DNA of 64,000 bases. It comes from Streptococcus oralis subsp. dentisani. Its GTDB lineage: Bacteria; Bacillota; Bacilli; Lactobacillales; Streptococcaceae. Shown in pieces: positions 23,591 to 34,044 of this stretch. How positions within the stretch are numbered: position 1 is the first letter of the stretch; each line of letters begins with the position of its first letter. A model generated the notes under the pieces. It saw only the letters and a list, made by a program, of their open reading frames with translations. It was not told the DNA's origin and searched no databases. The position numbers and the translations under genes are program-made. The stretch spans positions 372,001 to 436,000 of the forward strand of contig NZ_CP034442.1 of assembly GCF_007475365.1 (NCBI RefSeq), written 5' to 3'.

Positions 23591-25078
23591 CTATTCTAAA
23601 CGACCATCTTCACGATAGGCGATATCTGGTTGCCAGGTCCATTTGGCTCCATACTTTTCAAGTAAGTCAAAGCTAGCTTGTGGTCCCATGCTTCCAGCTT
23701 TATAATCGTAGAGTGGAGCACCGTTTTCTGCCCAGAGCTCTTCGATACGGTCAATCAATTTCCAAGAAGCACTTACCTCATCCCAGTGGCTAAAATTGGT
23801 TGAGTTGTTGTTCAAAACATCGTAGATTAATTTCTCGTATGGGTCTGGTGAGGCTCCAGTAGCAGTAGCATCTGTACGGTAATCCAGAGAGCTTGGTGCC
23901 AGGTTGAATTCTTCACCGACTTGCTTCCCATTGAGGCTGAGAGAGAAGCCTTCAGTTGGTTGGATATAGATGGTCAAGATATTTGGTGCTAATGGTTCTC
24001 CAAAGATAGAGTCCATTTGCTTAAAGACGATATTGACATGAGTTCCTTTTTCAGTCAGACGTTTCCCTGTACGGAAGAAGAAAGGAACACCACGGAAGCG
24101 ATCGCTGTCTACAAAGAAGGCACCAGATGCAAAGGTTTCTGTTGTAGATTCAGGATCGACATTTGGTTCGCTTCGATAGGAAATGTATTTCATGCCATCG
24201 ATTTTACCAGAGCGGTACTGACCACGGATAAACTGTTCTTTCAATTCTTCCTCAGTTGGATGATAGAGGTTTTTAAAGACCTTTATCTTTTCAGCACGAA
24301 TCTCATCTTTTGTAAAGCTAGCTGGTTTGTCCATGGCTAGAAGAGAGAGAAGTTGGAGAGTATGGTTTTGCACCATATCACGAAGGGCACCAGATTGATC
24401 ATAGTAGCCACCGCGTTCCTCAACTCCCAAACGTTCCGCAAAGGTAATTTGAACATTATCGATGTGTTCGCGATTCCAAACATTCTCAAAGATCATGTTG
24501 GCAAAACGAACCGCAAAGATACTTTGAATCATCTCTTTCCCCAAGTAATGGTCAATACGGTAGATTTGCTCCTCATCAAAAGCCGCAAGGAGATCTTCAT
24601 TCAGTTTGCTAGCTGTCTCGTAGTCTGTACCAAATGGTTTCTCAACGATCAAGCGCTCAAAACCTTTACCATCGACAATGTTTTCAGATTTGAGGTGCTT
24701 GGCAATGGTTCCAAAGAACTGAGGTGCCATAGACAAGAAGAAGAGCTTATTGTGTTCAGCTTGGTATTTTTCATTCAGCTCAGCTTGTAATTGACGCAAA
24801 GCAATGTAATGTTCCGTATCATTCACATCATGGCTTTGATAGTAGAAGTGGCTAGCAAATTCTTGGGCTTGCTCGGTACTATCTGCCAAATCAAGGATGG
24901 ACTCGACAACTACAGATTCAAAATATTCCTTACTCCAAGGTCTACGAGCTGTTCCGATGACTGCAAAATGCTCAGAGAGATTGCCTGATTTATAGAGTCT
25001 GAAAAGGGAAGGGTAGAGTTTGCGTTTAGCTAAATCTCCACTCGCACCGAAAATTGTAACAATAACCTTTGATGACAT
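23591..25078 (-). CDS. zwf: Glucose-6-phosphate 1-dehydrogenase
   Basis: Zwf oxidises glucose-6-phosphate to 6-phosphogluconolactone and supplies NADPH and pentose phosphates. The 495-residue protein has the N-terminal NADP-binding GASGDLAKRKLYPSLFRLY, EKPFG near 143, and the active-site RIDHYLGKEMIQ near 170-181 with the catalytic His two residues on. The C-terminal domain contains GVPFFFRTGKRL. Length fits. The gene is monocistronic, bounded by a shared terminator downstream; upstream, TTGATT-N16-TAAAAT on the minus strand (25149-25176) is a weak candidate promoter. Confidence 0.96.
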   Translation of the reverse strand: MSSKVIVTIFGASGDLAKRKLYPSLFRLYKSGNLSEHFAVIGTARRPWSKEYFESVVVESILDLADSTEQAQEFASHFYYQSHDVNDTEHYIALRQLQAELNEKYQAEHNKLFFLSMAPQFFGTIAKHLKSENIVDGKGFERLIVEKPFGTDYETASKLNEDLLAAFDEEQIYRIDHYLGKEMIQSIFAVRFANMIFENVWNREHIDNVQITFAERLGVEERGGYYDQSGALRDMVQNHTLQLLSLLAMDKPASFTKDEIRAEKIKVFKNLYHPTEEELKEQFIRGQYRSGKIDGMKYISYRSEPNVDPESTTETFASGAFFVDSDRFRGVPFFFRTGKRLTEKGTHVNIVFKQMDSIFGEPLAPNILTIYIQPTEGFSLSLNGKQVGEEFNLAPSSLDYRTDATATGASPDPYEKLIYDVLNNNSTNFSHWDEVSASWKLIDRIEELWAENGAPLYDYKAGSMGPQASFDLLEKYGAKWTWQPDIAYREDGRLE

Positions 25079-25194
25079 CTAGCTACCTAATTTCTATATT
25101 TTTTCCTAGTTGGACTAGGGATGAGATTTCCTCATTGTCATAGTTTTTATTTTATCATAATTTTCAAAAAAATCAAAAAATCCAATACGCAATT

Positions 25195-25224
25195 AAAAAA
25201 CTGTAAGGAGAACCTTACAGTTTT
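25195..25224 (-). terminator. Terminator of the amino-acid ABC transporter operon
   Basis: CTGTAAGG / CCTTACAG with AAAA/TTTT extension around AGAA; a six-T run follows on the minus strand. Confidence 0.88.
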
Positions 25225-25227
25225 GTT

Positions 25228-25968
25228 TTATACATTTAATACCTTATCCAAGAACTCTTTTAGACGAGGGTGTTGCGGGTTGTCGAAGATTTGATCTGGA
25301 GTTCCATCTTCCAGGAATTCACCATCAGCTGTAAAGATAACGCGGTTGGCCACCTGACGTGCAAATCCCATCTCATGGGTTACGATGATCATGGTCATGC
25401 CTTGTTCCGCCAATTCCTTCATAACATTCAGTACATCTCCAACCATTTCAGGGTCAAGAGCAGAAGTTGGCTCATCAAAGAGCATGATATCAGGATTCAT
25501 GGCAAGTCCACGAGCGATAGCTACACGCTGTTTCTGACCACCTGAAAGGCTATCTGGATTAGCCTTAGCTTTGTCCGCAAGGCCGACTTTCTCCAGCAGT
25601 TCCATTCCCAATTTCTCAGCTTCTTCTTTGGTCATCCGTTTGTGTTCAATAGGTGCAAAAGTGATATTTTCTAGGACGGACATGTGAGGGAAGAGGTTGA
25701 AGTGTTGGAAGACCATTCCTACGTTCTCACGAACATGGTCGACATTGGTTGACTTTTCAGTCAAATCATAACCATTCACTGTGATGTGGCCACTCGTTAC
25801 CTCCTCGAGAAGGTTAAGGCTGCGAAGGAAAGTGGATTTACCAGAACCAGAAGGACCGATGATACAGACAACATCTCCTTCATAGAACTTAGTAGTAATG
25901 CCTTTTAAAACCTCATTTTTTCCATAATACTTATGCAAATCATTTACATCAATTTTTAGTTTTGCCAT
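25228..25968 (-). CDS. glnQ: Polar amino-acid ABC transporter ATP-binding protein (GlnQ-like)
   Basis: A 246-residue ATPase of the polar amino-acid uptake family: Walker [10 protein letters not shown] at residues 38-46, Q-loop [11 protein letters not shown], signature [14 protein letters not shown], Walker [15 protein letters not shown] and H-switch IIVTHEMGF. It energises the substrate-binding/permease fusion directly upstream; its ATG overlaps that gene's stop by one base. The pair matches streptococcal glutamine/polar amino-acid systems; the gene name reflects family, and substrate is inferred. Confidence 0.9.
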   Translation of the reverse strand: MAKLKIDVNDLHKYYGKNEVLKGITTKFYEGDVVCIIGPSGSGKSTFLRSLNLLEEVTSGHITVNGYDLTEKSTNVDHVRENVGMVFQHFNLFPHMSVLENITFAPIEHKRMTKEEAEKLGMELLEKVGLADKAKANPDSLSGGQKQRVAIARGLAMNPDIMLFDEPTSALDPEMVGDVLNVMKELAEQGMTMIIVTHEMGFARQVANRVIFTADGEFLEDGTPDQIFDNPQHPRLKEFLDKVLNV

Positions 25969-27416
25969 TAACGAATCCTCTTTTCTAAGCGTTTCGCTAG
26001 TCTAGTCAAAAGCGTGATAATTACAAGATAGAAGATAGCAAGGATTGCATACATCTTGAAACTTTGGTAGTTACGGGCAATGATGATCTTACCAGTTTGG
26101 AAAAGTTCAACCAGACCGATAGCAGACACGATGGTTGTATCTTTAAGAGCGATAACGAATTGGTTGACGAAGTTTGGCAACATCAATTTAGTCGCTTGTG
26201 GCAAGATAATCTTTCGCATGGTTTTTCCATAAGAGATACCAAGACTGCGACTGGCCTCCATTTGCCCAACTGGAACAGCTTGAATCCCACCACGAACGAT
26301 TTCAGCGATATAAGCTGCCGCATTAAGTGAAAGGGCAATAGTACCAGCTACAAAGTCATTGATTGGACTTTGTTGGCCTGTAATCGACTCGATGAAGTTT
26401 GGAATACCCCAGAAGATGAAGGCTGCAAGAATCATCAAAGGAATACCACGGATAACGTCAACGAAAATCTCAGAGATCAGACGAAGAGATTTGTATGGGC
26501 TAACGCTAAACATACCGAAGATAATCCCGATGACAATGGCAATTGCAAATGAGATAAGAGCTAGAGCAAGAGTGATTCCAAGTCCACTAAGAAGTTGTTT
26601 GTAGTTGTTTTGAAGCAAGCCCCAGATAGTTGTTTCGTCAACCGTACTTGTAGAGTCAGTTGAAGTTTCGCTAGCTAGATACTTGTCAAGAATCTTTTGG
26701 AATTCTCCGTTAGCTTTGAGGTTCGCAAGTCCGTTATTGAACATCTGGATCAATTCTGGATTTGTACCTTTTTTAACCGCAAAGGCTGTTTCACCGATTG
26801 GAGTTCCAGCGATTGGCGTTTTCAATTTTTGCCCTTGGCTGATAGAATATTTGAGAACTGGCTCATCATCCATCACAGCATCTATAGAGCCAGTGTTCAG
26901 ACTGTCATACATAGAAGCGCCATCTGCGAAGGTTTTAATCTTATAGCCGTATTTGCTTTGGTTCTCAGTAAGGAATGTTTGAGAAGCAGTCCCGTTTTTT
27001 ACACCAACTGTCTTGTCCTTGAGGTCTTCATAAGAAGCGATAGTACTGGATTCTTTTACACCTAGAATGGTATTAGCAGTGTAGTAGGAATCTGAGAAGT
27101 CAAACGTTGCTTTACGAGCGTCCGTAATAGACATTCCAGCGATGATACCATCAGCTTGTCCCGCTTGAACTGCGCTAATGGCTGCATCAAATCCTGGGTT
27201 AGTAATCTCAATTTCAAAACCTTGATCTTTGGCAATAGCCTTGATCAAGTCCATATCAATACCAGTGTACTCGTTGCTTGAATTTTGAAATACGAAGGGA
27301 GCAAAAGATGAATCACTGGCAATAACATACTTAGGTTTAACTGTGTCAGCTTTTACTACTCCTAATGAGAAAATGGGAAATAAAATTAGCAAAAATGCTA
27401 GGATTTTTTTCTTCAT
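25968..27416 (-). CDS. glnP: Amino-acid ABC transporter fused substrate-binding protein and permease (GlnP-like)
   Basis: A 482-residue fusion. It has a signal peptide ([22 protein letters not shown]), then a single type-II binding domain of about 230 residues ([45 protein letters not shown]), then a permease of about 200 residues with the EAA loop ([22 protein letters not shown]) and membrane segments. GlnP proteins elsewhere often have two binding domains; here there is one. The start at 27416 is set by AAAGGAG 7 nt upstream. A TGATATAAT promoter sits at 27445-27453. It probably imports glutamine or a related amino acid. Confidence 0.9.
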   Translation of the reverse strand: MKKKILAFLLILFPIFSLGVVKADTVKPKYVIASDSSFAPFVFQNSSNEYTGIDMDLIKAIAKDQGFEIEITNPGFDAAISAVQAGQADGIIAGMSITDARKATFDFSDSYYTANTILGVKESSTIASYEDLKDKTVGVKNGTASQTFLTENQSKYGYKIKTFADGASMYDSLNTGSIDAVMDDEPVLKYSISQGQKLKTPIAGTPIGETAFAVKKGTNPELIQMFNNGLANLKANGEFQKILDKYLASETSTDSTSTVDETTIWGLLQNNYKQLLSGLGITLALALISFAIAIVIGIIFGMFSVSPYKSLRLISEIFVDVIRGIPLMILAAFIFWGIPNFIESITGQQSPINDFVAGTIALSLNAAAYIAEIVRGGIQAVPVGQMEASRSLGISYGKTMRKIILPQATKLMLPNFVNQFVIALKDTTIVSAIGLVELFQTGKIIIARNYQSFKMYAILAIFYLVIITLLTRLAKRLEKRIR

Positions 27417-27444
27417 TTTAAGTCTCCTTTCCGAATATTTTCCC

Positions 27445-27453
27445 ATTATATCA
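27445..27453 (-). promoter_or_regulatory. Extended -10 of the glnPQ operon
   Basis: TGATATAAT on the minus strand, about 28 nt before the ATG, followed by a normal RBS. Confidence 0.6.
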
Positions 27454-27487
27454 GAAAAAAGAAGAAAAGGCAAATTTTAAGGATTTC

Positions 27488-27508
27488 TATGTTAGAAGAT
27501 ATAACATA
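27488..27508. repeat. Inverted repeat in the divergent intergenic region
   Basis: TATGTTA and TAACATA flank GAAGATA in the divergent gap between glnP and the CPBP gene; possibly an operator. No regulator was identified. Confidence 0.4.
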
Positions 27509-27579
27509 CAAACCCTTTATTTCTTTCTTGAATTACCACTACAAAGTGCTATAATAATAGAAGAAATGAGGGCAGGAAC

Positions 27580-28533
27580 ATGAAGAATAAAAGAATATTT
27601 AAAGACTTCCAATCTTCCCAAATGAGTTTAAATATTTACACAAGTCCTTTGTTAGCCTTTGTTTTTGTCTTTATAGGAGAGTTTGTTGCATATACTTTGT
27701 ATGGTATTAGCTTGTTAGCTCTCATTGGACTTGCTAGAAATTTTGGAGAGGCTGGTCAAAATCTTGCAACCTACTTGCAAACCTTACAGGAGAGCTTGAC
27801 GGATAAAACAAGTGACTTTCGTTTAATTTTAGCATTGCTGTCCTTTGGTTTTATTCTCAACACTGTGTTCAGATGGACTAAAAAAGTTGAGAAAAGATCT
27901 ATTAGAACCTTGGGATTTTATAGAGAAAATTTCCTCAGCAGTCTTCTGAAAGGATTTGGCCTAGGTTTGGCACTTTTTCTTCTGACCTTGTTAGGTTTGG
28001 TGGCCTTGGGGCAATATCGTTTGGAATCCATTCGCTTGAATCCTTATTCGCTTACTTTTGTCATCTTTACTATCCCATTTTGGATTTTACAGGGGACAGC
28101 AGAAGAAGTGGTGTCCCGTGCATGGCTCCTTCCACAATTGGCCTCAAGAACCAATCTAAAGCTTGCTGTTGTCATATCTAGCATATTCTTTACCCTGCTT
28201 CATGTGGGGAATTCTGGTCTAACACCTCTATCTCTAGTGAATCTCTTTTTATTCGGAGTTGCCATGGCTCTTTACCTCCTCAAAACCGATACAGTTTGGG
28301 GTGTTGCAGGTATTCATGGGGCTTGGAATTTTGCTCAAGGAAATCTCTTTGGGATTCTAGTTAGTGGTCAACCATCAGGAACGTCTCTGATGACTTTTTT
28401 ACCACAAGGCAATCAAGATTGGCTATCAGGAGGATCTTTTGGGATTGAAGGTTCTATCATGACAAGTTTAGTCTTGTTACTTTTGATTGTCTATCTCGCT
28501 TATCAATTAGAGAAAGAAAATGAAAGGATGTGA
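27580..28533 (+). CDS. CPBP family intramembrane glutamic endopeptidase
   Basis: A 317-residue integral membrane protein with about eight membrane segments. It carries the ABI/CPBP motifs: motif 1 with the conserved Glu pair and Arg (GTAEEVVSRAWLLPQL, EExxxR), motif 2 FTLLHVGNSG and motif 3 GIHGAWNF. Bacterial CPBP proteins process prenylated proteins or act in bacteriocin self-immunity; no bacteriocin gene is adjacent, so its role here is open. The promoter TGC-TATAAT lies 25 nt upstream of the ATG and an RBS (GGCAGGA) follows it. Confidence 0.88.
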   Translation: MKNKRIFKDFQSSQMSLNIYTSPLLAFVFVFIGEFVAYTLYGISLLALIGLARNFGEAGQNLATYLQTLQESLTDKTSDFRLILALLSFGFILNTVFRWTKKVEKRSIRTLGFYRENFLSSLLKGFGLGLALFLLTLLGLVALGQYRLESIRLNPYSLTFVIFTIPFWILQGTAEEVVSRAWLLPQLASRTNLKLAVVISSIFFTLLHVGNSGLTPLSLVNLFLFGVAMALYLLKTDTVWGVAGIHGAWNFAQGNLFGILVSGQPSGTSLMTFLPQGNQDWLSGGSFGIEGSIMTSLVLLLLIVYLAYQLEKENERM

Positions 28534-28609
28534 CTTGGGTCTGTCCTTTTCTTCATGAAAATGCTACAAGTATGCTAAAATAGGAATAGAAAATCGAGAG
28601 AGGATTCTT

Positions 28610-30598
28610 ATGATCAATCGAATTACAGACAATCAATTTAAACTAGTATCAAAATACCAACCTTCAGGAGATCAACCTCAAGCCATCGAGCAGTTGGTTG
28701 ATAATATCGAGGGTGGAGAAAAAGCTCAGATTCTGATGGGGGCGACAGGTACTGGGAAGACTTATACCATGAGTCAGGTCATTTCCAAAGTCAATAAACC
28801 CACTCTGGTCATTGCTCACAATAAGACTCTGGCGGGTCAGCTCTATGGAGAATTCAAGGAATTTTTCCCTGAAAATGCTGTTGAGTATTTCGTATCCTAC
28901 TATGATTATTACCAGCCAGAAGCCTATGTCCCTTCTAGCGATACCTACATTGAGAAGGACAGTTCAGTCAATGACGAGATTGACAAGCTTCGCCACTCTG
29001 CGACTTCAGCCCTTCTGGAGCGCAATGATGTCATCGTTGTGGCTTCTGTTTCTTGCATCTATGGTTTGGGTTCGCCAAAGGAATACGCTGATAGCGTCGT
29101 TAGTCTCCGCCCAGGCCTTGAGATTTCTCGTGATAAACTTCTGAATGACTTGGTTGATATCCAGTTTGAACGCAATGATATTGATTTCCAACGGGGAAGA
29201 TTTCGTGTGCGTGGGGATGTGGTAGAGATTTTCCCAGCTTCCCGTGATGAACACGCTTTTCGAGTAGAGTTCTTCGGAGATGAAATTGACCGTATCCGAG
29301 AAGTTGAGGCTCTGACGGGTCAGGTATTGGGAGAAGTGGACCATCTGGCGATTTTTCCAGCGACACACTTTGTGACCAATGACGATCACATGGAAGTTGC
29401 CATTGCCAAGATTCAGGCGGAGTTGGAGGAGCAGTTAGCTGTCTTTGAAAAGGAAGGTAAACTGCTAGAAGCCCAGCGTTTGAAACAGCGCACAGAGTAT
29501 GATATTGAGATGTTACGTGAGATGGGCTATACCAACGGTGTTGAAAACTACTCTCGTCACATGGATGGTCGAAGCGAAGGTGAGCCTCCTTATACGCTTC
29601 TTGACTTCTTCCCAGATGATTTCTTGATTATGATTGATGAAAGTCACATGACCATGGGGCAGATCAAGGGCATGTACAATGGAGACCGCTCTCGTAAGGA
29701 AATGCTGGTTAATTACGGTTTCCGTTTGCCGTCAGCCTTGGACAATCGTCCTCTCCGCCGCGAAGAGTTTGAAAGCCATGTGCACCAGATTGTTTACGTT
29801 TCAGCAACACCTGGTGACTATGAAAATGAACAGACCGAGACAGTGATCGAGCAAATCATTCGTCCGACAGGGCTTTTGGATCCTGAAGTGGAAGTCCGTC
29901 CGACTATGGGACAGATTGATGACCTCTTAGGTGAAATCAATGCCCGTGTTGAAAAGAATGAACGAACCTTTATTACCACCTTGACCAAGAAAATGGCAGA
30001 AGACCTGACTGACTACTTTAAAGAAATGGGCATCAAGGTCAAGTATATGCACTCGGACATCAAGACATTGGAGAGGACGGAGATTATCCGTGACCTACGC
30101 TTGGGTGTCTTTGATGTCTTGGTCGGAATCAATTTGCTCCGTGAAGGGATTGACGTACCCGAAGTAAGTTTGGTTGCTATTCTAGATGCTGACAAGGAAG
30201 GTTTCCTTCGTAACGAACGTGGCCTCATCCAGACCATTGGACGTGCTGCCCGTAATAGCGAAGGGCATGTCATCATGTATGCGGACAGCATGACTCAGTC
30301 TATGCAACGTGCTATTGATGAGACGGCCCGCCGTCGGAAAATCCAGATGGCTTATAATGAAGAACATGGTATCGTTCCACAAACCATTAAGAAGGAAATC
30401 CGTGACCTGATTGCCGTAACTAAGGCAGTTGCCAAGGAAGAGGACAAGGAAGTCGATATCAATAGCCTTAACAAACAAGAGCGCAAAGAACTCGTCAAGA
30501 AACTTGAAAAACAAATGCAAGAAGCCGTCGAAGTGCTTGACTTTGAACTGGCAGCTCAGATACGTGATATGATGCTAGAAGTGAAGGCGTTGGATTAG
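28610..30598 (+). CDS. uvrB: Excinuclease ABC subunit B (UvrB)
   Basis: UvrB is the DNA damage-verifying helicase subunit of nucleotide excision repair with UvrA and UvrC. The 662-residue protein has Walker A GATGTGKT at 44-51, the beta-hairpin region ([20 protein letters not shown] near 93-112), DEAD-box-like MIDESHMT, motif VI IGRAARN near 540 and the C-terminal UVR motif ([20 protein letters not shown]) that binds UvrC. Full length. It has an RBS (GAGAGGA) before the ATG and a TGC-TAAAAT box upstream. Its stop is followed 11 nt later by the AT-rich insert. Confidence 0.97.
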   Translation: MINRITDNQFKLVSKYQPSGDQPQAIEQLVDNIEGGEKAQILMGATGTGKTYTMSQVISKVNKPTLVIAHNKTLAGQLYGEFKEFFPENAVEYFVSYYDYYQPEAYVPSSDTYIEKDSSVNDEIDKLRHSATSALLERNDVIVVASVSCIYGLGSPKEYADSVVSLRPGLEISRDKLLNDLVDIQFERNDIDFQRGRFRVRGDVVEIFPASRDEHAFRVEFFGDEIDRIREVEALTGQVLGEVDHLAIFPATHFVTNDDHMEVAIAKIQAELEEQLAVFEKEGKLLEAQRLKQRTEYDIEMLREMGYTNGVENYSRHMDGRSEGEPPYTLLDFFPDDFLIMIDESHMTMGQIKGMYNGDRSRKEMLVNYGFRLPSALDNRPLRREEFESHVHQIVYVSATPGDYENEQTETVIEQIIRPTGLLDPEVEVRPTMGQIDDLLGEINARVEKNERTFITTLTKKMAEDLTDYFKEMGIKVKYMHSDIKTLERTEIIRDLRLGVFDVLVGINLLREGIDVPEVSLVAILDADKEGFLRNERGLIQTIGRAARNSEGHVIMYADSMTQSMQRAIDETARRRKIQMAYNEEHGIVPQTIKKEIRDLIAVTKAVAKEEDKEVDINSLNKQERKELVKKLEKQMQEAVEVLDFELAAQIRDMMLEVKALD

Positions 30599-30658
30599 GG
30601 GGGAGAAAAGATTGAAAAATTAAATTATTTTACAGGTAAATTTAGTAAATCTGAATTA

Positions 30659-32446
30659 GTGAATCATTTTGGTTCCTTGGACGAAAATAAACTGAAAGAC
30701 GAACTTGAAAACATTACTAATCAATATTTAAAGTTATCTGAAGAAGAACAATTAAAATATGCAAGCGATTTTCTGTATGTTTGTAGGATGTTTGTTGAAG
30801 AAATCGATAAGATCACACTTGGAAGACTTTTAGCTACATTAAATAAAGTATTATTTGAAAATGGGCAGTCATATAGTTGGTTTGAAAACTTTGAATATTT
30901 ACATATTTTGTATAGATATTTATCTCAAACAAAGGAATATGAAGAATATTCTATATTGTTTGAAAATGAAAGTTATTTTTCAAGAATTCTTGAATTAGTA
31001 TTTAATGATGATTTAGAGGACGTCGATTTACTTGATGCTCACATACTTCTAGTTTTTGTCCGACTTTTTGAATCAAAAAGTTTACCAGAAGAAAAAAGAA
31101 TCTATTTTAAGAGTGAATTAGAATCATTATTCAGATTTATATTTGAAAATCACGATATTGATAGTGTGGTTTGTTATTGGTATTTTGAATTAGATGAGTT
31201 GGTTTCAATTTTTCAATTTGATCACTTAAAGACAATTAATAACTATTATATGGAGAACCCTCAATCTGATTATGTTGGGAAATATTTGGATTTTGTGTCA
31301 AGACGCTTTGATGTTGTAATTAAAGATTCGATTGATGTTGTTCGAAAGATAGCAGAAGAAAATGATTCGGATATAATTCGAGATCAAGCAATTAAATTAG
31401 TTAAAAAGTATGATGAGCGTAATAATAGTGATGAAGGCGCCATTTTAAAAAAGGAGAGTGATACTGGATTTATACTGTCTGAAAATTACAAGGAGCTTTT
31501 GAAGCAAGCAGAATCTATTATTGATGATATTCGTTCTAATTTGATTGTTGATTCTAAAGATTTAAAAACAATCGGACCTTTTGGACATTATACTAAGATT
31601 GATACTTTAACAAATTTTCTCATAAAAGCTGACTGGAAAAATGAAAATAATTCTGAAACTCAACCTCCATTTTTACGACTTACTAATCTCAAGCAACTAA
31701 ATGACCCGATGGAAGGAAGAGTAATATATGATTATTTGGGTATAGATAATACTTTTTTCCAACAATACCAAACTTCCAATGTTTTTATATCTTCTCTAAC
31801 CACGGTATCTGATAGTTTGCCTATGTGGAAGGAATATGCAGATTCATCTCAAGGCGCCTTCCTTGAATATGATCTATCTTATCTTGAAGATATAGTTGCA
31901 CATAAATACATTGAGTTTGTTAAAATTCACTATTTAGATTTGAACTCAGATAATACAGAAGAACCAGATGTCGATAAATCTCTTTCTAAGTTAAAACAAA
32001 TTTTTGAAAAATTGAAAGAGCTAGAAGCTGAAGAAGAATTAAAAAGTTTTGCTGAGAAATTGAAGAAGATTTCTTACCTTTTTAAAGTTAAAGACTATGA
32101 GTATGAAATGGAGTATCGTATTTTAATTAATTTAGATGATACAGCTATACAAAATATAATTAAAAGAGATGCTAATGATTCATCAAATGAGAAGTACTTT
32201 AAGAAAGAAGAAATTGGGTTAGAAGTTTTTGATAAAGTTAACTATAATGATTTCAGAAAGTACATTGTATTAAGCTCGAAAGATAATGGCAGATATGATT
32301 TATTTGTATACATCAATCTACTACCTTTGAAATATTCGAAGGTTATCCTAGGTCCAAAGATTACGGACGCAGACTATATTGCTCCTTATCTCAAACTTGC
32401 CAATCCTGATATAGAGATTGAAAGTTCGAAAATTCCTTATCGTTGA
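30659..32446 (+). CDS. DUF2971-like protein of unknown function
   Basis: The 595-residue protein has a helical, acidic N-terminal half (about 1-290) and a C-terminal part with the DUF2971 pattern: FGHYTKIDTLTNFL, LRLTNLKQLNDPMEGR, SLPMWKEYADSSQGAFLEYD, a YEYEMEYRILI motif and VILGPKIT. Function is unknown; DUF2971 genes occur in accessory regions. GTG 30659 is the first canonical start, but an ATT at 30611 in the same frame follows GGGGGAG by 5 nt and would add 16 residues, so the true start may be non-canonical. It is markedly AT-rich compared with uvrB, indicating recent transfer. Confidence 0.7.
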   Translation: MNHFGSLDENKLKDELENITNQYLKLSEEEQLKYASDFLYVCRMFVEEIDKITLGRLLATLNKVLFENGQSYSWFENFEYLHILYRYLSQTKEYEEYSILFENESYFSRILELVFNDDLEDVDLLDAHILLVFVRLFESKSLPEEKRIYFKSELESLFRFIFENHDIDSVVCYWYFELDELVSIFQFDHLKTINNYYMENPQSDYVGKYLDFVSRRFDVVIKDSIDVVRKIAEENDSDIIRDQAIKLVKKYDERNNSDEGAILKKESDTGFILSENYKELLKQAESIIDDIRSNLIVDSKDLKTIGPFGHYTKIDTLTNFLIKADWKNENNSETQPPFLRLTNLKQLNDPMEGRVIYDYLGIDNTFFQQYQTSNVFISSLTTVSDSLPMWKEYADSSQGAFLEYDLSYLEDIVAHKYIEFVKIHYLDLNSDNTEEPDVDKSLSKLKQIFEKLKELEAEEELKSFAEKLKKISYLFKVKDYEYEMEYRILINLDDTAIQNIIKRDANDSSNEKYFKKEEIGLEVFDKVNYNDFRKYIVLSSKDNGRYDLFVYINLLPLKYSKVILGPKITDADYIAPYLKLANPDIEIESSKIPYR

Positions 32447-32509
32447 GTTTAGAAAAAATTAAAGCTTCAAAGAAATTATAATCTTTTTATTAACAAGGAG
32501 AAGCTAGTA

Positions 32510-33373
32510 ATGAAAAAATGGTTGCTGTTAATTTTCTGTATTATAAATATTGTCCCTTTATTCTTTATTCTACGTTTTGCTTTCCTTTTCTTTACAACAA
32601 CTTATGACATTTTTCCTGAAGTAAATCAAGCGGAAGTAGAGACAGCAGTAAGAAGAACTCTTGATTTGTATGGTTTTAAAGGAGATATGAAGGTTACGAA
32701 GTTTTATAGAGATAAATGGACTTCTGAAAAATACAAAATTGAATACGATTATAGTGAAGAGGTTGATGGAAGTAGAGTCACTGTGAGACATGCCTTGTTT
32801 TATCGTCCAAAGTCCTCAAAATACAATCCCCAAAAGACTGATGAAGAACTAGCCTATGATGGGACTACGAAAACCATGTTACAAGAATTTTCAGGCATGG
32901 CTCATAAACTACTCAACCAGCATCCTGTCAGTGTCTCTAATAAAGACAAGGTAGAGAGTTTTTTTAAGCAATATGAAAATCCAAATCTAGAATATGTGAA
33001 TAGTTACTGGAGTATCGATACTGAATCTGAAAATATCCAAGACTATTATGCTCTCATTGAAAAGAACCGTAAGGAAGGGAAAGCTTTTCAAGGTTTATAT
33101 GATCTCCCTATTGATGAATTCTTGGAAAAAGAAATGATTAAAGGATACATCATCTATCGCGATATTGTTTTAGAAGAGGGTGAGAAAGATTATTTTGATA
33201 GTGAAGGCGGACTGACAGGATTTATTTCAAATGGGATAGATAATGCCGAGTTGCCAGATGCCTTTTATGAGGTTTCTTACTACTATGGTGCTAAAGGATA
33301 TCGTTCAGGCAGTAGTGTCCCTTTAAAGGTTCAAAACCATAAGATGCTCTATTATGGAAGTAATTTTAACTAA
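32510..33373 (+). CDS. Hypothetical membrane-anchored protein
   Basis: A 287-residue protein with one N-terminal membrane segment (WLLLIFCIINIVPLFFILRF, then AFLFFTT; residues about 4-31) and a roughly 255-residue extracytoplasmic domain with many Tyr, Lys and Glu residues. No lipobox. The family was not recognised. The RBS (AAGGAG) sits 9 nt before the ATG. It is the second gene of the AT-rich insert after uvrB and is separated from the DUF2971 gene by 63 nt, so probably cotranscribed. Confidence 0.75.
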   Translation: MKKWLLLIFCIINIVPLFFILRFAFLFFTTTYDIFPEVNQAEVETAVRRTLDLYGFKGDMKVTKFYRDKWTSEKYKIEYDYSEEVDGSRVTVRHALFYRPKSSKYNPQKTDEELAYDGTTKTMLQEFSGMAHKLLNQHPVSVSNKDKVESFFKQYENPNLEYVNSYWSIDTESENIQDYYALIEKNRKEGKAFQGLYDLPIDEFLEKEMIKGYIIYRDIVLEEGEKDYFDSEGGLTGFISNGIDNAELPDAFYEVSYYYGAKGYRSGSSVPLKVQNHKMLYYGSNFN

Positions 33374-33478
33374 AAATTTTATATGTAATAATTTGTGTTA
33401 AAATAATAGACGAGATAATTTAAAAGTGATAGATATTAGTCATTAGTTAGTAGTTTGAATTTAAAGGGGAAATAAATA

Positions 33479-34021
33479 GTGAAAAATTCAAGTACTTTTA
33501 ACAAGCTTATTTATACTGTCCTATATTCCTTACTGATAGCATTTGTTATCGCTCATTTCATATTATGGTCATTTGATTTATCATTTACTCCGATTATTTG
33601 GGATATTTGGCTCTTTCTCCTGAGTTTAACTTTCTATATTCGCTTTTTGAGATCATTTGCAATTCTTGATCTTCTATTTGGGATATTTGGACTGAAATTT
33701 ATTCCCATAGCGTGGAATACAGGGCTTTTTGTTCCAATTATCCTCTCTATTTCGCATATTTTTATTTACTTTTTAAAGGGGAAATATCGCTTCCTTGAAG
33801 GGGTGCGTAGTGCGATTTGTAGTTTTTATATCTGGTTATTTGTAATTGTCGTTTTCGCCCTTATTCCAAATCCTCCTGTTCCAATCACGATTGATTATGA
33901 AGTTAGGGAACAAGAAATTGTCATAACAAAAGGATATTTACTTCATGATGTATACTATTATCATGAGTTGATTAATCCCTTTATCATGAAATCTGATATT
34001 AAGTTCGAAAAAGTCATATAA
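33479..34021 (+). CDS. Hypothetical membrane protein
   Basis: A 180-residue protein with about five hydrophobic segments (residues about 10-32, 36-60, 62-80, 83-102 and 112-132) and a short charged C-terminal region (ITIDYEVREQEIVITKGYLL). The family was not recognised. GTG start 33479 follows AAAGGGGA by 9 nt. It is the last gene of the AT-rich insert and lies immediately before the Nudix gene. Confidence 0.7.
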   Translation: MKNSSTFNKLIYTVLYSLLIAFVIAHFILWSFDLSFTPIIWDIWLFLLSLTFYIRFLRSFAILDLLFGIFGLKFIPIAWNTGLFVPIILSISHIFIYFLKGKYRFLEGVRSAICSFYIWLFVIVVFALIPNPPVPITIDYEVREQEIVITKGYLLHDVYYYHELINPFIMKSDIKFEKVI

Positions 34022-34044
34022 CAAATTAGAAAGTGAGTAAATTT

